Shown here: piece after piece, positions 40,611 through 47,740 of the stretch | Layout: the number at the start of each line of letters is the position of its first letter | How positions within the stretch are numbered: the stretch's first letter is position 1 | DNA from: Maribacter sp044594925 | GTDB lineage: Bacteria; Bacteroidota; Bacteroidia; Flavobacteriales; Flavobacteriaceae | Direction of reading: 5' to 3' | Length of the DNA stretch: 64,000 nucleotides | NCBI RefSeq assembly: GCF_044594925.1 | Contig: NZ_CP138991.1 | Coordinates: forward strand, 2,170,001-2,234,000 | The notes under the pieces: model-generated | The model's database searches: none | The model's input: the letters and a program-made list of their open reading frames with translations, nothing else | What the model was told of the DNA's origin: nothing | Translations under genes and position numbers: made by a program

Positions 40611-43463
40611 ATGAAGACCGACGTGTTTGCATCTCGCCATATTGGCATCCGTGAAGAAGATTTACAAAAAATGTTCTCCGTAGTTGGAGTAAAGAATTTA
40701 GATGAACTCATTGACCAAACGATTCCTCATGATATTCGATTAAAGGATAATTTAAATTTACCTCCTGCAATTAGCGAATATGAGTTTTTGGGCCTTCTTG
40801 AAAATCTATCCAATCAGAATAAAGTTTTTAAATCTTACATAGGTCTTGGTTATAATGAGAGTATTACACCTTCTGTCATAAAAAGGAATATTTTAGAGAG
40901 TCCAGGTTGGTATACCGCATACACCCCTTACCAAGCGGAAATTGCGCAAGGACGTTTGGAAGCCCTTTTAAATTATCAAACCATGGTGTGTGACCTAACG
41001 GGAATGCAAGTTGCCAATGCTTCGCTGTTAGATGAGAGCACGGCAGCAGCAGAGGCCATGACCATGTTGTTCGATTTAAGAAGTAGAAGTCAGAAAAAGG
41101 ATGGGATACTCAAGTTTTTTGTTTCGGATGAAATTCTACCACAAACCTTAAGTCTTTTGAAAACACGTGCTACTCCTTTAAAAATTGAGTTGGTACTAGG
41201 TAATCCAGAAAATTTTGAATTTTCGAACGCGTATTTTGGTGCAATTTTACAATACCCCGGTAAGTACGGACAAGTAAACGATTACGCTTCCTTTGTAGAA
41301 AGAGCTAAAGAGAATGATATTAAGGTAGCCGTAGCAGCGGATATTTTGAGTCTTACCGTGTTGACGCCTCCTGGTGAATGGGGTGTTGATGTTGTTGTAG
41401 GTACCACGCAACGTTTTGGAATTCCATTGGGCTATGGAGGCCCTCACGCCGCTTTTTTCGCTACAAAAGAAAACTACAAGCGAAACATTCCTGGACGTAT
41501 TATAGGGGTAACCAAAGACACGGATGGGAACAGAGCCTTGAGAATGGCACTACAAACAAGGGAGCAACACATAAAAAGGGATAAAGCAACATCTAATATT
41601 TGTACCGCGCAAGTATTACTTGCCGTCATGGCAGGTATGTACGCCGTATATCATGGACCAAAAGGTTTAAGTTATATTGCCAATAAAATTCATGATTATA
41701 CCAAAATTGTAGCTAAAAAGCTTACCGCTCATGGGTTTGAACAAGTAAACACGTGTTTTTTTGACACGATACAAGTCAAGGCCCAAAATGTAAAATCACT
41801 ACGTACCATCACGGAATCTAAAAAAATCAATATCAATTATATTGATGAAGAAACCGTTTCCATTTCCATAAACGAGGCTTTTTCCGAAAAAGATGTTCGC
41901 CCACTAATTTCATGTTTTTTAGAGTCGCAAGGTATAAATGACGATATTTCACAAGAAGAAGATTTGGATAAGATTATTACTGGTTCACTAGCGCGTAAAT
42001 CTAGTTTTTTACAACAACCCGTATTCAATAAGTATCATTCGGAAACCGATTTGATGCGTTACATAAAAAAACTGGAGCGTAAGGACTTAGCGTTAAATCA
42101 TTCTATGATTTCGTTAGGAAGTTGTACAATGAAATTAAATGCAGCCTCTGAAATGTTACCCCTTAGCTGGGCCAATTGGGGTAATATTCACCCCTTTGCA
42201 CCCTTGGACCAAGCCAAAGGTTATCAGTTGGTTCTAAAGGAGCTAGAAGAGCAATTGAATATTATTACCGGTTTTTCAGCAACTTCATTACAGCCAAATT
42301 CAGGGGCTCAAGGAGAATATGCAGGTTTAATGACCATAAGAGCATATCACCATTCTAGAAATGATCATCACCGCGATATTTGTATTATTCCCGCATCGGC
42401 ACATGGAACAAATCCAGCATCGGCAGTTATGGCGGGCATGAAGGTGGTCGTCACAAAAACGGATGAGCATGGCAATATTGATGTCATAGACTTAGAAGAA
42501 AAAGTAAAAGCACATTCCGATAACTTAGCGGCCTTAATGGTCACCTACCCCTCAACCCATGGCGTTTTTGAATCCTCGATAAGATATATCACATCTTTAA
42601 TACATGACCACGGTGGACAGGTTTATATGGATGGAGCAAATATGAATGCACAAGTGGGTCTAACTAACCCTGCAACGATAGGTGCAGATGTATGTCACTT
42701 AAATCTTCACAAAACCTTTGCCATTCCACACGGCGGCGGTGGTCCTGGCGTAGGTCCCATTTGCGTTGCCGAACAACTAAAGCCTTTTTTACCTTCTAAC
42801 CCAGTTATTAAAACTGGTGGTGAAAATGCTATTACAGCCATTTCGGGAGCACCTTGGGGAAGCGCGTTGGCTTGCCTTATTTCTTATGGATATATAAAAA
42901 TGTTAGGGGCATCTGGGGTTACGGATGCCACTATATATTCCATACTTAATGCGAATTATATAAAAGAGAGACTTAATGGCGCATATGACGTCCTTTACAC
43001 GGGTGAAAAAGGAAGGGCCGCGCATGAAATGATTATCGATTGTCGTCCCTTTAAAACGAATGGAATTGAGGTTACCGATATTGCCAAACGATTAATGGAC
43101 TATGGGTTTCACGCACCAACAGTTTCATTCCCAGTAGCAGGAACCATGATGATAGAACCTACCGAAAGTGAAAGTCTTTCAGAGTTAGACAGGTTTTGTG
43201 AGGCCATGCTCTCTATCCGAAAAGAAATTGATAACGCATCGGCCGAGGATAGCAACAATGTGCTGAAAAATGCACCGCACACTTTGACCATGGTCACTTC
43301 AGATAGTTGGGAGTTTCCCTACAGCCGTCAATTGGCCGCTTTTCCTTTGGATTATGTTTCTGAAAATAAATTTTGGCCAACTGTTCGTCGCACAGATGAG
43401 GCCTTTGGGGATCGGAATTTAATTTGCACCTGCACGCCAATAGAAGCTTATGCGGAAGCATAA
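40611..43463 (+). CDS. gcvP: Glycine dehydrogenase (decarboxylating), glycine cleavage P-protein
   Basis: Full-length fused P-protein, about 950 residues, combining the two halves that are separate subunits in some bacteria. The start MKTDVFASRHIG is typical; the upstream ATG at 40590 lies at the expected transcription start and is unlikely. The PLP-binding Lys is in HLNLHKTFAIPHGGGGPGVGP (codon at 42711). Other signatures are YTPYQAEIAQGRLEALLNYQ and NSGAQGEYAGL. It decarboxylates glycine with transfer of the aminomethyl group to the H-protein. The other glycine-cleavage genes are not in the window. A good terminator follows at 43491-43518. Confidence 0.96.
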   Translation: MKTDVFASRHIGIREEDLQKMFSVVGVKNLDELIDQTIPHDIRLKDNLNLPPAISEYEFLGLLENLSNQNKVFKSYIGLGYNESITPSVIKRNILESPGWYTAYTPYQAEIAQGRLEALLNYQTMVCDLTGMQVANASLLDESTAAAEAMTMLFDLRSRSQKKDGILKFFVSDEILPQTLSLLKTRATPLKIELVLGNPENFEFSNAYFGAILQYPGKYGQVNDYASFVERAKENDIKVAVAADILSLTVLTPPGEWGVDVVVGTTQRFGIPLGYGGPHAAFFATKENYKRNIPGRIIGVTKDTDGNRALRMALQTREQHIKRDKATSNICTAQVLLAVMAGMYAVYHGPKGLSYIANKIHDYTKIVAKKLTAHGFEQVNTCFFDTIQVKAQNVKSLRTITESKKININYIDEETVSISINEAFSEKDVRPLISCFLESQGINDDISQEEDLDKIITGSLARKSSFLQQPVFNKYHSETDLMRYIKKLERKDLALNHSMISLGSCTMKLNAASEMLPLSWANWGNIHPFAPLDQAKGYQLVLKELEEQLNIITGFSATSLQPNSGAQGEYAGLMTIRAYHHSRNDHHRDICIIPASAHGTNPASAVMAGMKVVVTKTDEHGNIDVIDLEEKVKAHSDNLAALMVTYPSTHGVFESSIRYITSLIHDHGGQVYMDGANMNAQVGLTNPATIGADVCHLNLHKTFAIPHGGGGPGVGPICVAEQLKPFLPSNPVIKTGGENAITAISGAPWGSALACLISYGYIKMLGASGVTDATIYSILNANYIKERLNGAYDVLYTGEKGRAAHEMIIDCRPFKTNGIEVTDIAKRLMDYGFHAPTVSFPVAGTMMIEPTESESLSELDRFCEAMLSIRKEIDNASAEDSNNVLKNAPHTLTMVTSDSWEFPYSRQLAAFPLDYVSENKFWPTVRRTDEAFGDRNLICTCTPIEAYAEA

Positions 43464-43490
43464 AAGTACTCCTAGTACTGTATAATACGG

Positions 43491-43518
43491 GTCCCCATTC
43501 ATTCATGGGGACTTTTTT
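43491..43518 (+). terminator. Intrinsic terminator of gcvP
   Basis: GTCCCCAT (43491-43498) and ATGGGGAC (43505-43512) form an 8-base stem with a 6-base loop, followed by six T residues (43513-43518). Confidence 0.9.
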
Positions 43519-43562
43519 ATTTCGCTTCATAAGCTGATTTTATTGCTGAACATCGTAATGTA

Positions 43563-43580
43563 TATTATGCATGCATAATA
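43563..43580. promoter_or_regulatory. 18-base perfect palindrome upstream of the KAS III operon
   Basis: TATTATGCATGCATAATA is its own reverse complement over 18 bases, centred between 43571 and 43572 and ending 50 bases before the KAS III ATG. It lies between the gcvP terminator and the operon start. A TTGACC (43582-43587) and a TATCTTGC (43598-43605) follow it, so a dimeric repressor or activator could act here. No regulator gene is adjacent. Confidence 0.6.
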
Positions 43581-43630
43581 ATTGACCGCAATACACCTAT
43601 CTTGCTTATTACCAACTAACACTACACCCA

Positions 43631-44686
43631 ATGAGCATAGGTATTACAGGAACTGGAAGCTATATACCATCAGAAATTGTTGAAAACAAAGATTTTGAAC
43701 AACACGAATTCTTGAATGCCGATGGAAGTGAATTCAAACATAACAACTCCGTCATCATTGAAAAGTTCAAAACCATTACAGGTATTGCCGAGAGACGTTA
43801 CGCGGGAAAAAACCTAAATACTTCGGATATTGCTTTTCTAGCAGCAGAAAAAGCGATTGACGACGCGGGCATCGATAAAGAAGAAATAGATTATATTATT
43901 TTGGCACATAACTTTGGTGATGTAGCTTATGGGCAATCACAAAGCGATATGCTTCCCAGTTTAGCCACACGAGTAAAACATCATTTACGTATAAAAAATC
44001 CTAAATGTGTAGCGTATGACATGCTTTTTGGATGTCCCGGTTGGATAGAAAGTGTTATACAGGCAAATGCTTTCATTAAGAGTGGTATTGCCAAAAAATG
44101 TTTAGTTATTGGAGCCGAAACACTTTCCAGAATTGTTGACCCCTACGATCGCGATTCTATGATTTATTCAGATGGTGCAGGAGCGGCAATTATCGAAGAA
44201 GGTTCCGGTAGCGGTGAAATCTTAGCACATGCCACAGCAACCTACACCTATGAGGAGGCCTACTTCCTTTTCTACGGAAAGTCCTATCATCCTACAGCAG
44301 AAGATACCAAGTACATAAAAATGTACGGTAGAAAAATCTATGAATTTGCCGTAACCTATGTCCCTAGTGCAATGGCATCATGCTTAACAGAGAGTGATGT
44401 GCCTATTGATGATGTTAAAAAGGTTATTATTCATCAGGCAAACGAAAAAATGGATGAAGCTATTGTCAAAAGATTCTATGCTCTCTACGACAAGGAAATG
44501 CCCAATGGTATAATGCCCATGATTATTGAGAAATTGGGGAATAGCTCCGTAGCAACTGTTCCAACGCTTTTGGATTTAATACGAAAAGGAAAAATTAAAA
44601 ATCAAGAATTAAAAGTGGGAGATGTTGTTATCTTTGCTAGCGTTGGCGCAGGAATGAACGTCAATGCAATTGTTTACCGAATGTAA
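43631..44686 (+). CDS. 3-oxoacyl-ACP synthase III family protein
   Basis: KAS III-type thiolase-fold protein of 351 residues. All three catalytic residues are present: Cys135 in LFGCPGWIESV, His268 in VIIHQANEKMDE and Asn304 in LGNSSVATVP. The usual FabH makes the first fatty-acid condensation, but this protein starts a small operon with a methyltransferase and a glycosyltransferase and may build a special lipid. The start SIGITGTGSYIPSEIVEN is typical. An 18-base palindrome lies in its promoter region. The methyltransferase starts 1 base after its stop. Confidence 0.9.
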   Translation: MSIGITGTGSYIPSEIVENKDFEQHEFLNADGSEFKHNNSVIIEKFKTITGIAERRYAGKNLNTSDIAFLAAEKAIDDAGIDKEEIDYIILAHNFGDVAYGQSQSDMLPSLATRVKHHLRIKNPKCVAYDMLFGCPGWIESVIQANAFIKSGIAKKCLVIGAETLSRIVDPYDRDSMIYSDGAGAAIIEEGSGSGEILAHATATYTYEEAYFLFYGKSYHPTAEDTKYIKMYGRKIYEFAVTYVPSAMASCLTESDVPIDDVKKVIIHQANEKMDEAIVKRFYALYDKEMPNGIMPMIIEKLGNSSVATVPTLLDLIRKGKIKNQELKVGDVVIFASVGAGMNVNAIVYRM

Positions 44687-44687
44687 T

Positions 44688-45218
44688 ATGTACGAAAAGA
44701 CCTTTCCTAACAAACGGTTCAAAAAAACACTTGAATTTTTACAGAAACATGTTAGTACAGCAGAAAAAATAGTAGATCTAGGTGTACCCAATCCTTTATC
44801 TAAAATAATGATAGAACAGGGTTATGACGTTACTAATACCCTAGGAGAGGATTTGGATAATGACTTTTCCTCCGTACAAAATTCCAATGCACAAGTAGTA
44901 ACCGCCTTTGAGATTTTTGAACACCTACTCGCTCCTCTAAATATATTATCGGAAATTAAATCGGATAAACTCATAGCGAGTATTCCATTACGTCTATGGT
45001 TCTCCAAAGCCTACAAGAGCAAAACAGATCCGTGGGATCGTCACTATCATGAGTTTGAGGACTGGCAGTTTAATTGGCTCTTGGAAAAAGCGGGATGGGA
45101 AATTCAAGATTCCCTTAAATGGACGCATCCTGTAAAGAAAATTGGGATTAGACCTATTTTAAGGATGTTTACACCAAGATATTATATTGTGTATGCTACA
45201 AGGAGCGTAAGTGAATAA
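44688..45218 (+). CDS. SAM-dependent methyltransferase in KAS III operon
   Basis: A 176-residue class I methyltransferase-like protein. Motif I is unusual, KIVDLGVPNPLSKIM in place of DxGxGxG. The later part, VVTAFEIFEHLLAPLNILSEI, corresponds to the motif IV region of UbiE-like enzymes, and HYHEFEDWQFNWLLEKAGWEI is typical of the C-terminal region. The longest frame starts earlier within the KAS III gene; ATG at 44688, one base after its stop, is preferred. It is followed 15 bases later by a glycosyltransferase. The substrate is unknown. Confidence 0.8.
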   Translation: MYEKTFPNKRFKKTLEFLQKHVSTAEKIVDLGVPNPLSKIMIEQGYDVTNTLGEDLDNDFSSVQNSNAQVVTAFEIFEHLLAPLNILSEIKSDKLIASIPLRLWFSKAYKSKTDPWDRHYHEFEDWQFNWLLEKAGWEIQDSLKWTHPVKKIGIRPILRMFTPRYYIVYATRSVSE

Positions 45219-45233
45219 CACCCTACATTTAAA

Positions 45234-46088
45234 ATGAATTACTATGTTATCATGCCGGCACATAATGAAGAAGCCTTTATAAGGCTGACACTGGACTCCT
45301 TGCTTCGTCAAACCTTGAAACCTAAGAAAATAATTGTTGTAAATGACAACTCTACCGACTCTACAGCGAAGATAATTGACGAATTCATTAACAAGACAAG
45401 GACAATAATAAAAATAAACACTCATTCCTCTTCGGAGCATTTACCTGGCAGCAAGGTCATTAATGCATTTAACAAAGGTCTGAGTTTAATTGATGATGAT
45501 TTCGATTTTATAGTAAAGCTTGATGCAGATTTAATACTCCCTGAGAACTATTTTGAAAGAATTGCCTATATCTTTAAAGGTAGACCAGATGTTGGCATCG
45601 CAGGTGGTTTTATATACGAAGAGGATGCTAGTGGCTTGTGGACCTTGAACCATACCATGGACACAGACCATGTAAGAGGAGCTTTTAAAGCATACTCCAA
45701 AAGCTGTTTTAAAGCCATAGGCGGACTTAAAGCCAAAATGGGCTGGGATACTATAGATGAGTTGTTAGCGCAATATCATGGCTATGTAATTACCACCGAT
45801 GAGACACTAAAAGTAAAACACCTAAGATCAACAGGAAAAGCTTATAACCCTAATGCAAGATATCTTCAGGGTAATGCAATGTATACGATGCGTTATGGTT
45901 TTTTCATAACACTTATAGCCTCCTTAAAAATGGCCTTAAAACAACGAAAAAAAGCTGTTTTCTTTGATAACATGTACGGATATTTTGAAGCCAAAAAAGA
46001 AAAAGTCCCCTTTATGGTATCTCTAAAAGAAGGAAGGTTTATAAGGAAACTGCGTTGGAAGAAAATTAAAAGTAAATTGCTACCGTAA
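45234..46088 (+). CDS. Family 2 glycosyltransferase
   Basis: A 284-residue GT-A glycosyltransferase: YVIMPAHNEEAFIRLTLDSLLRQTLKPKKIIVVNDNSTDST at the N-terminus, and the metal-binding DAD motif in DFIVKLDADLILPENYF. The C-terminus is basic and has a possible amphipathic helix (LIASLKMALKQRKKAV), suitable for membrane attachment. It is the last gene of the KAS III operon, and a shared terminator follows at 46181-46220. It may glycosylate the product of the two upstream enzymes; this is inferred from gene order. Confidence 0.9.
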   Translation: MNYYVIMPAHNEEAFIRLTLDSLLRQTLKPKKIIVVNDNSTDSTAKIIDEFINKTRTIIKINTHSSSEHLPGSKVINAFNKGLSLIDDDFDFIVKLDADLILPENYFERIAYIFKGRPDVGIAGGFIYEEDASGLWTLNHTMDTDHVRGAFKAYSKSCFKAIGGLKAKMGWDTIDELLAQYHGYVITTDETLKVKHLRSTGKAYNPNARYLQGNAMYTMRYGFFITLIASLKMALKQRKKAVFFDNMYGYFEAKKEKVPFMVSLKEGRFIRKLRWKKIKSKLLP

Positions 46089-46180
46089 ACTACCTGTGGA
46101 TAAGCTTGTAAGCCATTCGTAGGAAATATACTTAAAATTTAGAGGCAAGCTTTGGGATATTATACCCTTTGGGGGGTACC

Positions 46181-46220
46181 AATAAAAAAAACCATTCTAT
46201 TAAAGAATGGTTTTTTTATT
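46181..46220. terminator. Bidirectional terminator
   Basis: ACCATTCT (46191-46198) and AGAATGGT (46204-46211) form a stem flanked by an A-run on the left and a T-run on the right, so it terminates in both directions between the glycosyltransferase gene and ompH. Confidence 0.88.
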
Positions 46221-46240
46221 CGTTTGAAATGACTTTTTTA

Positions 46241-46750
46241 CTAGAATCCTAATGCCGTCTTCACGTCTGCCAAAAGGTCTTTTCCTTTCGCTACTATTAG
46301 TCCTCCACCAGCTTGGGCATCAATTACATAATCATAACCTTGTGCTGCGGCTACTTTTTCAATAGCAGCTTTTGCCTTTTCGGAAATAGGAGCAAAAAGT
46401 TCTGCTTGTTTCTTTTGAAATTCTTGCTGAGCCGCCTGCTGAGCCTCTCCAATACTTTTCTCGTATCCTTGAAGTTCTACTGCTCTCTTATCGTTCTCTT
46501 CTTTTGATTTTGAAGCTGCTTCATTTTGGTACTGCGTAAACTTGTTACGTAGTTCTGTCATTGAAGCTTGTATATCCGCATTATAAGTTTCCTGTAATTT
46601 CTTAAGTTCTGCCTCGGCAGCTTTCATTTCTGGCATCGCTGCCAATAGTTGTGTTACATCAATATGTGCAACTTTACTCTGTGCATTTACAAAACTGGTC
46701 GCCGCCACAAACAACATTAAGGCTACAGCTATTTTCTTTACTTGTTTCAT
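46241..46750 (-). CDS. OmpH/Skp family periplasmic chaperone
   Basis: A 169-residue OmpH (Skp) protein: signal peptide ending SFVNAQ, then KVAHIDVTQLLAAMPEMKAAEAELKKLQETY, a long coiled coil rich in Glu, Lys and Gln (about 50-120), and the C-terminal YDYVIDAQAGGGLIVA return strand. Skp-type chaperones hold unfolded outer-membrane proteins in the periplasm on the way to BamA. It is the last of a run with a second OmpH paralogue and bamA. It ends at a shared terminator (46181-46220). Confidence 0.92.
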   Translation of the reverse strand: MKQVKKIAVALMLFVAATSFVNAQSKVAHIDVTQLLAAMPEMKAAEAELKKLQETYNADIQASMTELRNKFTQYQNEAASKSKEENDKRAVELQGYEKSIGEAQQAAQQEFQKKQAELFAPISEKAKAAIEKVAAAQGYDYVIDAQAGGGLIVAKGKDLLADVKTALGF

Positions 46751-46799
46751 GAGTTAAAATTTAATTTCTATTTGAGTGTTAATTAATGGTTCTTAAAAT

Positions 46800-47636
46800 C
46801 TATTGTTCGGAACTATTTTCTTTTTCGTCAGTATCTTTCTTACGTTCCTCTTGTTTTTCTTTTTTCTTCGCTTCTCTTTCTTCTAATAGTTTTTTTCTTC
46901 GCTCTTCATAGGCCTTCTTCCGTTCCTCTCGCAACTTTAATTGTTCGGCCCGTTTTTCTTCGGCTGTTTTGGCCCTAGCCTCACTAGCTTCCTTCGCCTT
47001 ACTCTTTCTTTCTTTTACCGCCTCACTTTCCACAGCCTCAACATCATCATCTTCAAAATCATCTAAGCGGCTTTTTTTATTTGCTTTCTTTGCCGGTTTG
47101 CTAATTTTTCTAGTCCTAGCTATTTGGCGCAATACCAACTCACTGATATCGTGTCTTTTTTCGGAGTACAACATTACGACATCCGCTGATTTATCAAAAA
47201 TAAAATCATATTTTTTATTCGTACCTATTTTCTGCACCTCATTAAAAACCTGATCTTGTATAGGCTGTATTAATCTCCGTTTCTGCAAGACCAAATCTCC
47301 TTGCGGTCCAAATCGATTCTGTTGATATTCCAGCATCTCTTTTTCTAGGATTTGAATGTCTTCCTCTCGCTCCGAGATAAGTTCTGCTGTCAACAATACC
47401 TTTTCCGCCATTAAATCTTTCTTCATTTGTTCCACGACACTTCGCTTCTGCTCAATCTCAACTTTCCATTTCTGAACTTTAGTATCTAATTGCTCACTTG
47501 CATCCCTATACTCTTCAACATTTTCTAAAATATACTCCATGTCTACATAAGCCATCCGAACTCCGCGCTGCGAAAAGGAATTCACACTTATTATTACTAC
47601 ACTAAGAAATAAAAGAACTTTTGTTTTTGACTTCAT
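46800..47636 (-). CDS. OmpH family protein with long charged C-terminus
   Basis: A 278-residue OmpH-type protein. The first part (RGVRMAYVDMEYILENVEEYRDASEQL... KKYDFIFDKSADVVMLYSEKRHDIS) is a normal OmpH domain after a signal peptide (NSFSQ). From about residue 180 on it has a low-complexity Lys/Glu/Arg tail (KAKEASEARAKTAEEKRAEQ, KEKQEERKKDTDEKE), which is usual for the longer flavobacterial OmpH paralogue. It precedes the shorter OmpH gene by 49 bases. A TAATTTTG promoter element is at 47673-47680. Confidence 0.9.
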   Translation of the reverse strand: MKSKTKVLLFLSVVIISVNSFSQRGVRMAYVDMEYILENVEEYRDASEQLDTKVQKWKVEIEQKRSVVEQMKKDLMAEKVLLTAELISEREEDIQILEKEMLEYQQNRFGPQGDLVLQKRRLIQPIQDQVFNEVQKIGTNKKYDFIFDKSADVVMLYSEKRHDISELVLRQIARTRKISKPAKKANKKSRLDDFEDDDVEAVESEAVKERKSKAKEASEARAKTAEEKRAEQLKLREERKKAYEERRKKLLEEREAKKKEKQEERKKDTDEKENSSEQ

Positions 47637-47672
47637 TTTTGATATCGTTTAATCCAATAGAAAATATCGTGC

Positions 47673-47680
47673 CAAAATTA
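47673..47680 (-). promoter_or_regulatory. Internal promoter -7 element for the ompH pair
   Basis: The minus strand reads TAATTTTG (exact TAnnTTTG), about 37 bases before the ATG of the longer ompH. This would let the two chaperones be made apart from bamA. Confidence 0.45.
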
Positions 47681-47740
47681 CTAAAACTTTTAAAATGAAA
47701 GGATTAGCATATGGAACAATTGTAAAATTTCAAGTTTAAA

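Noticed and set aside
46111..46163. GGGATATTATACCC as a second terminator or operator near the glycosyltransferase end
   Set aside because: Only the three outer G/C pairs match; the inner bases do not pair.
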